Notes under the pieces: model-generated | Seen by the model: the letters and a program-made list of their open reading frames with translations, nothing else | What the model was told of the DNA's origin: nothing | The model's database searches: none | Program-made: the position numbers and the translations under genes | Assembly (NCBI GenBank): GCA_018292915.2 | Contig: JACVVK020000198.1 | Span: 588,501 to 652,500 of the forward strand | Direction of reading: 5' to 3' | DNA length: 64,000 nucleotides | Source: Batillaria attramentaria | Lineage: Eukaryota > Mollusca > Gastropoda > Batillariidae | In this document: positions 54,261 through 64,000 of the stretch, piece by piece | Position numbering within the stretch: the first letter of the stretch is position 1 | Layout of the letters: each line of letters opens with the position of its first letter

Positions 54261-54664
54261 TATTTACTTTTCAGAACTAGGCTGGGCGCATCTGACTTTA
54301 CAAACGTAAACTACTCTGGGTCATTTTGTGCTTTACGTTTGTATTCCACCATTCAGTGTTGGCAAAAAAATAATGCCGTCTGATATTCTTAAAGTGCATC
54401 ACTGTCATCAGAGGTACACAAAAGATGAATGTACCACTGTAACGGAGTGCTGGAAGAAATGTGAACAACGACGAGGTAATTCGTGAAAACCAGCAAGTTT
54501 ATTTCAGTGAATTACCGATGACTGCAGCTGGAATGCACATTTCGTGCTTCTGCATTTCTACCTATCCAGACAATCAGTGATACAATTTACTACTTTTAAC
54601 AAGTCCCGCAAACAGTTGGTCTATCGTTGAGCTTAGCTTTGATGTTGTCCACAGACTTTCACTT

Positions 54665-54760
54665 ACAGCAAAGATCCCCTATACAATAAGATGGGGAACT
54701 CAGACAACATAAGCGTGGACTGGCATTGAGAGTGATCTCCCGTGCGGAGAGGCTGCGATG
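54665..54760 (+). repeat. Left arm of a ~2.7-kb-spaced inverted repeat
   Basis: AGCAAAGATCCCCTATACAA and the following ~15 bp match the complement of 57386-57420 with one mismatch. Weaker similarity (GCGTGGAC, GAGAGGCTG) continues for ~60 bp. The pair brackets the THAP exons. Confidence 0.7.
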
Positions 54761-54882
54761 GCTGATATGACCGAAGGAGGCAAGGCGGCAGCTTCTGTTG
54801 TGCAGTTTCGTGCACAAATGCACGAAACAACATAAGCTGTGAGGGGAAATCTTTTTTTCAAGTTCCCTAAAGACGAAGAAAG
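54758..54882 (+). pseudogene. THAP-domain gene, exon 1 (frame broken)
   Basis: The N-terminal half of a THAP zinc finger is readable. The C-x3-C pair (CCAVSC, 54796-54813) and NISCEGKSFF lie in one frame; KFPKDEER follows in the next frame after a run of seven T (54852-54858). One T fewer would keep the frame, so this is either a pseudogenising slip or an assembly error in a homopolymer. The upstream ATG (54758) is in yet another frame. The exon ends in AG|GTGAGT (donor at 54883), and its phase fits the acceptor at 55791-55792. THAP domains bind DNA and occur both in host regulators and in P-element and Kolobok transposases. Confidence 0.7.
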
Positions 54883-55088
54883 GTGAGTGATCGACATTTA
54901 TTATAAATACCATTATAAATAAATTTTGTCGACATTTGTCAAGCAACAGGCGGTTTGAATTGTATCTGTCTAGATCTAATATACACGTTGCTGGCAAGTG
55001 TGTCGATTTTTGTGTTTTGGCACACACTCACACCAAATACACCACAAGTGAAACTATAAAAAACGACGAAAATACACTCGTGACTTAA

Positions 55089-55621
55089 CCCATTAATGCC
55101 TGAATTTTTGTTTTGATTGAAAATGTGACACATAGTGGCAAATACCATTTGTATTCCATATCTACCCCTGATTTTGACCATTTTAGCGTTTGTTGAGATT
55201 TAGACACCATACGTGGACTGTCCTCATGTGAGGACGCTAGGCACAAATGGGTACAGGTTTTCAACTTTAACCCTTCATCAACGCTATCAAACACAGAGAA
55301 AAACTGAAGGACACGTTTTCTAATTACACATCTACCTTCATTTTCACTTAAATATTGCTATTAAAAAAGTCTACAGTTAAAAAGATATCTGCTTAAGTTT
55401 TGGTTTCAACATTTTGCTGACTCAGCAAAGCACATGGAGGATCAAATATGGCTGCTGTAAAAAAAACTGCACGGGGGAAATCACCTGAATTCACTATGAC
55501 AATATAACGATAGTGACCCTGGAACCACACAATATGAATGTGTTCCTCTCAACTTTATCCTCTGTGAAATAAATGCGCAAAACGTCAGCGTCCTCATATG
55601 AGGACACTAGGCATTAATGGG
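55089..55621. mobile_element. piggyBac-type MITE in the THAP intron
   Basis: The left end CCCATTAATGCCT and its complement at the right end (AGGCATTAATGGG) are flanked by TTAA on both sides (55085-55088, 55622-55625). A TTAA target and CCC ends are the piggyBac signature. The 3'-terminal block TCCTCATRTGAGGAC...CTAGGCAYAAATGGG-like also occurs internally at 55217-55252, so the first ~164 bp look like a shorter complete unit. No transposase. Confidence 0.8.
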
Positions 55622-55792
55622 TTAAACATACACTCGTGACTTAAACTGAGACTGCTGGCAGGGCCGGTTCACCCGTACGTTTCCATGAAACATTGCATGG
55701 TTCTCAGTTGCGAAGAAGACGGGTCATTTTTGAAAATGGCCTTTGTGCTACCTGTGTCAGTGTGTTAATGCTCTAAAACATTTTATCAACAG

Positions 55793-56237
55793 ATGCAAAA
55801 AGTGGGTCCAGTACGCAAGAAGACAGAATCTTATGAACAAGCCGCCTTCAAGTCTGCATTCGCGGGGGTACCTTCTGTGCAGTGATCACTTCGAAGAGAA
55901 TCAGTTCCTGTGTCCTGCTGAAAGAGATAGGCTGGTCTGGAATGCTGTGCCGACTATTTTCAATGTTCCCAATCCCCCGCCGAAAGCAACATCGGCCGGT
56001 TCACTGTTTCACTCTCAATTATGTCACACGGCGCATTGTTTTTCTAGGAGGAGAAACGGGCGGCAAAAGAAATATTGCCTTCAAAATCCGATACATTTTG
56101 GCATAAAACAAAGGATGATTTGTACTTATGCAACTCCCCACCCCACCGGCCACACCCCTTCTCTCTCTCTCTCTCTGTCTCTGTGCATAACTAGCAAGAC
56201 AAAGGTACGATTTTCTCAAGCATACACAGAGGGTTAA
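55793..56237 (+). CDS. THAP-domain gene, exon 2 (C-terminal half of THAP finger)
   Basis: After the acceptor TTATCAACAG (AG at 55791-55792), the frame gives CKKWVQYARRQNL, then the C-x2-H pair in LLCSDHFEENQF, ending with VPTIFNVPNPPPK (to ~55990). That completes the C2CH THAP zinc finger started in exon 1: the Arg codon is split AG|A. The frame stays open to 56237, but the last ~80 codons include a CT microsatellite and look non-coding; a donor may lie before. No RNase H-like transposase domain is seen downstream to 57.5 kb. The gene may be a THAP host gene, a domesticated transposase fragment or a decaying copy. Confidence 0.65.
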
Positions 56238-56612
56238 AAGAAACATGCACTTTAGAGTATCTTATACAGTTGGTACTGAATGTGTACATGCAAGCAGCTA
56301 CACTGAAGGAAAATGTGACCGCACACATGATTGGGTGCGGGCACCATTTTTCCTTTGTTTGAGATTTTGCGCATGCAGTCTAACCCTTTCACAAAATAGG
56401 TCGCCTTTTGGCACACTATTTTTTAAAATGGAATTTTTTTTTTTTTGTGGGAAAGCACCCGTCAGTTGTGAAGGGACTGAAGTGTATCTTCATAGTGCAG
56501 CTGTTGAACTCGTGTTTAATTTTCATGTTGCCTGATGCCAATAATAGACGCTTGTGTACATTTATAGATTACTCATTTATGGACACAGGCATGCATACAC
56601 ACCTACACATGC

Positions 56613-56663
<51 letters not shown>

Positions 56664-56750
56664 AATGCACACACATACATCACACTCCTGTGCGTCCGTG
56701 TTAAACATGATGCTGAGTAACTAACGGCATGTTTGCAAAAACAATTTCAT

Positions 56751-56798
<48 letters not shown>

Positions 56799-57385
56799 AC
56801 ACACACACACACAGTATAACATTCTCGCCATCTTTCAATTTTTCAAATAGTGAATGATGATGTACATGTACCCTCAGCCTCTCAGTGATGATGTATAAAA
56901 GCGAAAAAATACCAAAAAAAAATACAAAAAGTACAAAAAATAAAGTATTTTAAACAATTTGAATTTCCTCTTTATTGTGATGGGGGTATGTGGATGTTTG
57001 TTGGATTTTGAGCAGTCCATATGATAGGACAAAGAAATCATCATGTTGAACAAGAATCTGCTGAATGCAAATGGACACTGCGCTCACTTAACCTCTCAGT
57101 TAATCAAAACAACATCCCATTCACAACTGAGGCATCTTTCGGTACGCAATTTATGTATTGAAAATGAAGTCATGCGCATTATGGCTGAAGAAGAACAACC
57201 AAACACTTCAAATAATCGGATGTTCCAGCGGACAATGGTGAAAACAGAAGCCAAACTCTCCCTTTACGATCTAAACAAAGCACAAACTGCATGGCGTTAC
57301 AGTTGGGCAAGCCGGCTCCAGCCTCCCCTTTCGAAGGGACGCAACTCTTGCCTTGTCCACGCCGTGTTGCGTAGCGCGAAGGAGG
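56238..57385. other. Unassigned sequence downstream of the THAP exon
   Basis: Contains (TG)n at 56618-56661, (CT)n at 56755-56798 and an A-rich stretch near 56910-56960. An ORF at 57043-57480 has no recognisable domain. Confidence 0.4.
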
Positions 57386-57420
57386 AGTTCCCCATCTTAT
57401 TGTATAGAGGATCTTTGCTT
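57290..57420 (-). repeat. Right arm of the inverted repeat bracketing the THAP locus
   Basis: Complement of the left arm: GAGTTCCCCATCTTATTGTA at 57386 onward is exact over ~20 bp and near-exact over 35, with a diverged extension. Confidence 0.7.
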
Positions 57421-57480
57421 ACAGGTTATGGATGTTTAAACTACAAGGAAAACAATCTCACACTTTTCAGTTTATTATAG

Positions 57481-58002
57481 GAACGCTCAGCAGGGGAAGT
57501 CATGACCTGCAGATGATATGTTTGCCAGAGGTCATCAGCATATTGGCCGACGCCTACTAGAGTCTGGCAGGAAAAATACCTAAAACTTGCAGTACAAGCA
57601 AAAATAAAAAATAGTCATTCTGTAAAATAAACTATTTTAAACTAATGTCCTCATACTGCTAAAACGGTAACAAGCTGCATGCAAAATATCAGTAACATCG
57701 TGATCTACAGTATATTATTTTCTCCGCTAATTCACCCGAAACATACAGCTAAAGGGGCAAACGCCTAGTACAAAATCCCTACTTGACAACACTACAAACA
57801 AATAAACAGGTAAATGCAAATGATACTCTAGCCTCTAAAGAATGAGCATCCTTGTACAGCATGTTCCATAACAGCCGAAACCAACGGGCCCTGATCTGAC
57901 ATTACTGACATGATCTGAAAGTTGTCAAAATTCAAAATTAACGCGATAAAAACACACAAACATTGTTTGACCAAGTTGTTTTGTGCAACGGACAACTTTT
58001 TA
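57481..58002. other. No supported feature
   Basis: A+T-rich sequence between the inverted-repeat arm and the second LINE. Confidence 0.4.
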
Positions 58003-58542
58003 TACACATAATACCCCTACATGGTCCACCCCTTGTCGTGGGGTAGTGGCTTGTGTACCTCAATTACGGTCCAGAGAACTATGCCAGCCGGAGCACATGC
58101 TCCTGGCAGGGTCACCCAAGCTGGACAGGTCGAAGGGTAGAGGTCAGACGAATGTGGACCACCTCTCCTATAGGCTAAACGGGTTTGCGTAGGGTTAACA
58201 GCCCTACCTGTAAAAAACACTAAGTTACAGAAGCATCGACAGCAACAAACCAAAACATTCACCTAGGCGAGGAAGGGTCTCCATCCCGGAGACCTATGAC
58301 ACATTGCAGTGAAAGCCGAAAGTAAGCTGCAAGGCCGATCCCCCTTCTAACACCCAGGACAACGAGAGTAGCCACATGGAACATCAGGACAATGTATGAA
58401 GTAGGAAGGACCATACAAGTAGCAAGAGAGATAAAGAACTACAAGACAGGAGTACTGCGACTGAGTGAGACAAGGTGGCTACAGACAGGACAGCTGAGAT
58501 TTTCATCGGGAGAGCAATTGCTGTACTCTGGACACTCAGAGG

Positions 58543-59007
58543 ATGGAGCCCCCCCACACTGAGGGCGTGGCCCTGATGCTGGCACCGGAGGCACAGCAGG
58601 CACTCATCGGCTGGGAACCTGTCAACTCCCGCATCACCACAGCCAAATTTATCACCAAGAAAAACGGCATCAAGCTGAACATCATCCAGTGCTACGCTCC
58701 CACCGATGATGCGGAAGAGGAGAAAAAAGATGCCTTCTACCAACAACTGCAGACAGTGATAGATAGAGGAGGAGCCAAGGACATGACCATACTGATGGGA
58801 GACTTCAACGCCAAGATTGGATCAGACAACACAGGCTACGAGGACACCATGGGAACACACGGACTGGGACAGATGAACGAAAATGGCGAGCGCTTTGCAG
58901 ACTTTTGTGCCCTGAACCAGCTAGTGATAGGAGGCAGCATAGGAGGACGAGATACCAGCAGAAGCCATCAAAGCAGACACAGAGACAGCCGTCAACATGC
59001 TGCATAG
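58543..59007 (+). pseudogene. LINE endonuclease remnant joined to RT
   Basis: Contains QCYAPTDD and MGDFN motifs of the endonuclease, then crosses the deletion junction into a shifted RT frame. It cannot make a working protein. Confidence 0.8.
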
Positions 59008-59596
59008 CCTATTCAGCAAGATCTGGGAGAAGGAAGAGGTGCCAGCCCAATGGAAAGAAGGGATCGTCATCAAGCTGCCAAAGAAAGGGGACCTCAGGGA
59101 CTGCAGCAACTACCGAGGGATCATGCTCCTGTCAGTGCCAGGCAAGGTTCTCAACAGAATTCTACTGGAGAGGATGAGAGAGGCAGTCGACCCCATGCTC
59201 CGAGACCAGCAGGCGGGCTTTCGCAAGAACAGGTCCTGCGCTGACCAGATCGCCAACCTACGCATCATTGTTGAGCAGTCACTGGAGTGGAACTCCCCCC
59301 TCTACATCAACTTCATAGACTATGAGAAGGCTTTCGACAGTGTAGACAGAGAGGCACTGTGGAAGCTGCTAAGGCACTATGGAGTTCCTGGGAAGATCAT
59401 CTCCCTGATCCGGTGCACCTACCAAGACATGAGCTGCAGGATTGCCCATGCCGGCCAGTTGTCAGAAAGCTTTGAGGTGAAGACCGGAGTCCGCCAGGGA
59501 TGCCTGTTGTCCCCGTTTCTCTTCCTCCTGGTCATCGACTGGATCATGAAGACCACTACAGCAGGCAGGAAAAACGGGATACAGTGGACACTCTGA
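58997..59596 (+). pseudogene. LINE reverse transcriptase fragment
   Basis: RT blocks from YRGIMLLS to GVRQGCLLSPFLF are intact in frame, then a TGA at 59594 cuts the frame just before the FADD site. Confidence 0.8.
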
Positions 59597-60419
59597 ACGC
59601 AGCTGGATGACCTCGACTTCGCGGACGACCTGGCGCTCCTGTCTCACAGCCACAGCCAGATGCAGGACAAGACTACGTGCCTGGAAGCCACATCAGCCGG
59701 AACAGGGCTCAAGATCAACAGGAAGAAAACCAAGCTGATGAAGATCAACACCACTGCCAACACACCAGTCACAGTCGGTGGAGAGCCCATGAGGGAGGTG
59801 GAGTCTTTTGTCTACCTGGGGAGTGTGGTTGATGGACAGGGAGGTACAGACCGAGACGTCACAGCCAGAATCGGCAAGGCAAGAGCAGCAATGGTCATGC
59901 TGAAGAACGTCTGGGCATCCAAAGTTGTCAGCATAAGAACCAAACTTCGCATCTTCAACTCAGTCCAACGTCAGTTCTGCTCTACGGGTGCGAAACATGG
60001 AGGACAACGAAGACGATGCAGCAGAAGATCCAGACATTTCTCAACACCTGACTGAGGCGCATCTTCAACATCCGATGGCCAGAGAAGATTCGGAACGAAG
60101 AGCTGTGGGAGCGAGCGGGGCAGGAACCAGTGGCCAAGCAGATCCTGCGGAGGAAGTGGGGCTGGATTGGGCACACCCTCAGGAAGCCAGCATCCAGCAC
60201 CACACGCCAAGCCCTGACATGGAACCCGCAGGGGAAAAGGAAGAGAGGCAGGCCTCGCAACAGCTGGAGGCGGGACACTGAGGCAGAGCTATGCAAGCAG
60301 GGGACCAACTGGACTGGAGTGGCAAGAATAGCCCAGATCAGAGTGCGATGGCGAAGGGTTGTCGATGGCCTATGCTCCACGTGGAGCCAGGGGCCTAAGT
60401 AAGTAAGTACACATAATAC

Positions 60420-60985
60420 ACAATCCAAAGGTGAACATGACTGCATTGAGCTAGATGTTTTATATGATAGAGAAAATGCTGAATGAAATTTGAATTGACC
60501 TGGTGATTTCAGGTAGTTTACCCCTAACCCCCAGCCCCCCCCCCCCCCCCCCCCCCCCAGCTACACTATCCAGCCAGCTACCCGGGTTCAAAGAATCCTT
60601 GGAGAAAGGACATTTCAAAAACTTGTTAAAAAGGCCCAGCCTTTCTGGTAAGAACATTTACAACTTTCCTGTACAGACCAAGGCAATATCGCACAACTTT
60701 AAACAAATATCCAAGTACATCATAGTTTAGATTTGTTGTTGCTTTTTAAAAGTCATTAGCTTGGGAAACCCTTGGATGAAAGTGAGAACTGGTTAGTCAA
60801 AATCCTAGTGTATCAACAATGCCGCCGGACGCACACCCTGGCATTAGACAAGGTACTCGGTTTTTAAAATCTCATGTAACTGCCGTGTAATGGCAAAGCA
60901 CAGAAAGTCTATTGACTTCATTTGAGAAAAAAGGACGTTACTTCAATGTCCTTCATCTTGAAATCACACTTTTATCCTAAAATGG
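60420..60985. other. No supported gene; poly-C run
   Basis: A C-run of about 22 at 60537-60558. Otherwise plain sequence. Confidence 0.4.
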
Positions 60986-60988
60986 TGG

Positions 60989-61158
60989 GGGAGCCGGGGT
61001 GGCCGAATGGTAGAGCGTTGGACTTCTAATGCTCGGGTCGTGAGTTCGTATCCCGGCTGGGGCCAAATATTTGTGCTGGCTTTTTCATCGTTGCCCCGTC
61101 TTTGATATCATCCCTATGTGGTGGAAAACGACGTTAAACCCCAAACACCCACCTCCTA
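60989..61158 (+). repeat. tRNA-derived SINE, type 1 (best preserved)
   Basis: Head GCCGGGGTGGCCGAATGGTA with box B-like GAGTTCGTATCCCGGC, then CTTTGATATCA and GTGGAAAACGACGTTAAAC, ending CACCCACC. Confidence 0.88.
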
Positions 61159-61159
61159 A

Positions 61160-61690
61160 AATGATGTCATGGACATACTGTCGTTTGCCATTTGACGGCA
61201 GATAAGCCCAAACCCGTGAATATGGTTTTCTGATAAACAATACCAAGACAGTTGTTTAACGCTCCGACCGTGCTGTGGACATATACACCCAGTAATTCGC
61301 AGATCTTCAGCTTCTCTGAAAGTACTATCAATTTTTGTTGATAGTTTTTATTGTAGGTTAATGAACACAATGGACACAATCTGACTTAATTGTCAACCAA
61401 ACTTTTAAAATCCGCCTGCCATGTCGCAAGACCTATAGGACAGTGACACTAAACTTGTCCTGGTTTGTCAGGTCCCAGCTAGCTAATATCGTGGAAGTGT
61501 ATTGTGGGGTGCGGGGCACAGCACTCTGTTCAAATGGCTCCTATTAGTGGAGAATGAACCCTTAACAATCAAAAAGTTTTCATCTCAAGTAAAATGTTTC
61601 TTCTCTTGCTTTGTAGCTCTTTATAAACTAGTAAACAACAACTGTTTATGTACCGCAACCGCTTCAGAGGATTCTGAAATGGAGCTCTGT
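61160..61690. other. No supported feature
   Basis: Likely the 3'-flank of gene 6 on the minus strand. No clear repeat or ORF. Confidence 0.4.
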
Positions 61691-62965
61691 CTATACTGCC
61701 TTCCCTTTTAGAAGTTGTACCAACGTCTCCTGCAGCCAAAGTGCCGACTGGTGTTGCAATGCGTCACGACGTTCGATGATTTGTGACATATCCTGGGACC
61801 GCGAGTCTTGGTATTTTGCAATGTTTGCAATCGCAATCTGGGCACCTTCCTCTGCCTCTTTTATGCGAGCGTCGCACGATTTTTCCACCACCTTTCTGCT
61901 CTCTTTCATTTCCTCTTCCATGGACTGCAACTGCCGTTCATGTCTTTTTCTGACCCGTTGCTTCTCCTCCTCGTGGTCCTCTTTCAATGACTTCAGCTGT
62001 TTTTCGTACCGCTTCTCAATTCTGTCCCTTTCCTGCCTCAATTCTGTGGCTGACTGTGGATGGGATTCAAACATTCTGTCCATCATCTGTCTGAGTTCTT
62101 TCTTTTCATCCTCCATTGGCTGAATCTGACTTTCGAATTTCCGTTCCATTACGGCAAGATCTTCATTCAAACTGTCGGTGACATCCCGCATTAAACGTTT
62201 ATATTTGATTTCCATGTTGTCTCTTTCCTGCATCATAGCATTCCGTGTTTGTTGTTCACGTTGACTGGTCTGGAGCAGGCGCTGTTTTTCCATTTCTGCA
62301 CTCATGGACTGGAGTCTGTCCTTCAGCGACTCTTCTTCGTCAGTGTGCTTTTTCTGCATTTCCTTGCGCAAATCTTCTTGTTTATTCTTTAAACAGTCAA
62401 TCTCAGCGCTATGATCTTGCAGAAGTTTTTCCTTCTCTTTAAGGCTTGCCTGTTGTGTCTTAAGCAGCTCTTTGCGTAACTCTTCTATTGTTTCGTCCTT
62501 CTTCTTAAGTAGTTTGGCCTGTTCCTCGTTTCTATTCTGAATGGATTCCCCTTCGTGTTTCAAGGCCTTCATCTCAAATGCGTGTTGCATTTTCATTTCA
62601 TTCAGTCTTTCCTGGTACTCTTCTTCCATTTTCTCTTTGATAGACTCTATCTCATGTTCGCAGGCTTGTTCTGCATGCTCCACTTCGTTTTTCAGTTTCT
62701 CCTTTTCATATGCAAGAGCTCTATAACAGCCAGACAATGTGCTATCGTACCGACTTTTCAACGCCTGTTTATCCTCCTCGTGTTGTTTTCTTTCTTCTTC
62801 CAACCTGCGATAAAAACGTCTTTGCCAAGCGTTTTCTTCTTCGTAGGTGACTGACCAGTTTCCATTCTGTGTTGGGTGTGGTGATTGCCACCAATTTTCT
62901 GCTCGGATACCGCCCAACCCTCTTCTCGTAACTATGGCAGATGACATTGTTTGTGGCATTTTCAT
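61691..62965 (-). CDS. Coiled-coil protein, gene 6 of cluster
   Basis: 424 residues if started at ATG 62965, the first ATG after a 3' splice site (GTTTGCAACTCACAG, exon from 62979). A second in-frame Met follows two codons later, and an alternative genomic Met at 63004 would lie across the acceptor. The N-terminal ~55 residues are Trp-rich (ENWWQSPHP, GNWSVTYEEENAWQRRFYRRL). Residues ~60-375 are a continuous charged coiled coil, and the C-terminus has IIERRDALQHQSALWLQETLVQLL, again an RD pair followed by leucines. QLQSMEEEM and KQLKSLKED echo QLQSLKTE of gene 2. No named family, signal peptide or membrane span. Function unknown. Confidence 0.85.
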   Translation of the reverse strand: MKMPQTMSSAIVTRRGLGGIRAENWWQSPHPTQNGNWSVTYEEENAWQRRFYRRLEEERKQHEEDKQALKSRYDSTLSGCYRALAYEKEKLKNEVEHAEQACEHEIESIKEKMEEEYQERLNEMKMQHAFEMKALKHEGESIQNRNEEQAKLLKKKDETIEELRKELLKTQQASLKEKEKLLQDHSAEIDCLKNKQEDLRKEMQKKHTDEEESLKDRLQSMSAEMEKQRLLQTSQREQQTRNAMMQERDNMEIKYKRLMRDVTDSLNEDLAVMERKFESQIQPMEDEKKELRQMMDRMFESHPQSATELRQERDRIEKRYEKQLKSLKEDHEEEKQRVRKRHERQLQSMEEEMKESRKVVEKSCDARIKEAEEGAQIAIANIAKYQDSRSQDMSQIIERRDALQHQSALWLQETLVQLLKGKAV

Positions 62966-62985
62966 TATGTCCCACTTAGCTGTGA
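62966..62985 (-). promoter_or_regulatory. 3' splice site upstream of gene 6
   Basis: GCAACTCACAG followed by CTAAGTGGGACATA and the ATG, a 14-nt leader in the coding exon. Confidence 0.55.
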
Positions 62986-63004
62986 GTTGCAAACATGGCT
63001 CCAT

Positions 63005-63585
63005 AGTGCTCCTCTGATGTGATTACAATATCACAAGATCTGAAATGAACCAGGTTTAATAAGCTAAATGTCTGCCATTCCGAGCATGAGAAGTACGTGA
63101 CACGTGGCCGGTACTTCCTGGTGAAGGCATATGCACTCCACCCTAATGTGTATCTCCTATGCAAGGAAGTGACCAGTCTGTCCGCAAACTACAAGAGCAC
63201 GGTACACTACGCTGAAAAAATGGTGTCTATGTTTCTAAGTGTGAGCAGTCGGAGATCCGAGTTCCTTCCGAAACTATGTTGTGTAGTATACATAACGGAA
63301 ATGTCAATACTGCTTATAGAGACTCAACCGGGAAAAAATGTCGTGTTGTTCCAGTCCTTCTCTTTGAAAGTGAATGAAACATACGAGAGTGCATAGCAGA
63401 GAGTGTGCCATACGTCATCTAATAAATATACCTCTCGTTGTGATTTCTCGGACTGGTGATCGACATACTGAGAAACAAAGAGGAAGGGACCCATCCCAAA
63501 AGATTTTTCTCCCCAAACCGCTGTTTGGTTAAGTTGTTTCTCTATGGGGCAGATTTTGCTGCGTGCAGCAGCAAGTTTCAATGAT
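63005..63585. other. No supported gene
   Basis: Presumed upstream intron of gene 6. A 99-codon plus ORF (63097-63396) has no recognisable feature. Confidence 0.35.
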
Positions 63586-63589
63586 AACG

Positions 63590-64000
63590 AGATGGCCACC
63601 AGCCCAATATGTTGTTTCCATTCAATGACCTGCTGTAGTCACAGTCATAGTCGTGTCATGTATGCAGCCCGCGCGCACACGAACGCAAGCTCTCTGACAT
63701 TAAGCATGCTGACATAAAGAAAGTACTGGAAACCCTTTCCGTGCCTCTATGCACTTGCAAAAACCCCAAACACATGAGGTCGTGTGAGCTCGCCTAGCTG
63801 GTTGACGTCACAGACTTTTTGGCGTATGCGAGGTTGTACATGGGTGAATGAATTCTTGTAATAAAGTCGTTCCCCTTTGACAGAGTTACTTCCCGCAGAC
63901 CTGACTGACAGACGATTGCTTACTGGTATCGGAGAAGAGACCCCCAGTCTCTCTCTTGCCTTAGACGCGCACACACGCACACACACACACATTATGCTTC
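63590..64000 (-). repeat. Family A partial copy (inverted), cut by window edge
   Basis: Same order as 29634-30080: MATSPICCFH ORF (frameshifted after ~20 codons), the GACGTCA stretch, AATAAAG, a CT run and CACACATTATGC. The preceding GGGGCAGATTTTGCTGC block also recurs near 29560, inverted. Confidence 0.8.

Larger units (their letters stand above)
58015..60407 (+). mobile_element. RTE-like LINE, internally deleted copy
   Basis: Same 5' start and (TAAG)n end as the copy at 31568, with a 12-bp target duplication TACACATAATAC (58003-58014, 60408-60419). About 0.9 kb between endonuclease and RT is missing (junction near 58939, equivalent to 32491 joined to ~33396 in the other copy). Further damage: an extra C in a C run near 58547, a TGA in place of TGG at 59594-59596, and altered sequence near 59961. 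Parts readable: endonuclease 58543-58939, RT 58997-59596 and 59660 onward, with the FADD motif still present in the DNA. Confidence 0.9.

Overview
This is eukaryotic, almost certainly animal, DNA. It has long (TG)n, (CA)n, (CT)n and (GA)n microsatellites, spliced-gene signals, tRNA-derived SINEs, non-LTR and LTR retrotransposons and many MITE-like elements. There is no operon structure. A marine mollusc, probably a gastropod, is my best inference from repeat style and from the LINE and SINE types. I cannot prove the species.

Host genes. The most notable content is six genes for long alpha-helical coiled-coil proteins, all on the minus strand: 1-1958 (runs off the left edge), 15994-17280, 47302-47736, 51194-52204, 53161-54183 and 61691-62965. 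Each has its whole visible coding region in one exon. In each, the first ATG lies 6-63 nt after a good 3' splice site, so all appear to share a 5'-UTR intron. Genes 2 and 5 are clearly homologous over their last ~90 residues, and genes 2 and 3 share a DMERRHQ-x-EL block. I read this as a local, dispersed paralogue cluster of unknown function. One member (51204 region, MGNSES start) looks N-myristoylated. A THAP-domain gene on the plus strand (exons near 54758-54882 and 55793 onward) carries a homopolymer frameshift in exon 1 and a piggyBac-type MITE in its intron.

Mobile DNA. The rest is layered repeats. A mosaic repeat family (here 'family A') occurs at 3280-6312 with 14658-15175, 29634-30080, 35660-37170, 38530-39439 with 42920-43780, and 63590-64000. 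Copies of it have been hit by other elements: a solo LTR (4484-5240, 4-bp target duplication), a Ty3/gypsy element (6313-14657, 5-bp target duplication) and a 3.48-kb terminal-inverted-repeat element (39440-42919, 4-bp target duplication). The Ty3/gypsy element has the order Gag-protease-integrase-RT-RNase H, as in the Gmr1 clade. Its 3' LTR contains a PIF/Harbinger-type element (12164-13405, CAG target duplication). Two copies of an RTE-like LINE, one with an intact 1002-codon ORF (31568-34859) and one internally deleted (58015-60407), both have target-site duplications. A Tx1/L1-type LINE fragment (23601-25380) lies between two copies of a C-rich MITE-like sequence. A Tc1/mariner MITE (28389-28811), a long hairpin (20132-20259), several SINEs and three strongly G+T-biased tracts complete the picture.

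Layout: 1-2 kb gene 1; 2.3-15.9 kb nested repeats; 16-17.3 kb gene 2; 17.3-47 kb repeat-rich with no supported host gene; 47.3-54.2 kb genes 3, 4 and 5; 54.7-57.5 kb THAP locus; 58-60.4 kb LINE; 61.7-63 kb gene 6; 63.6-64 kb family A again.
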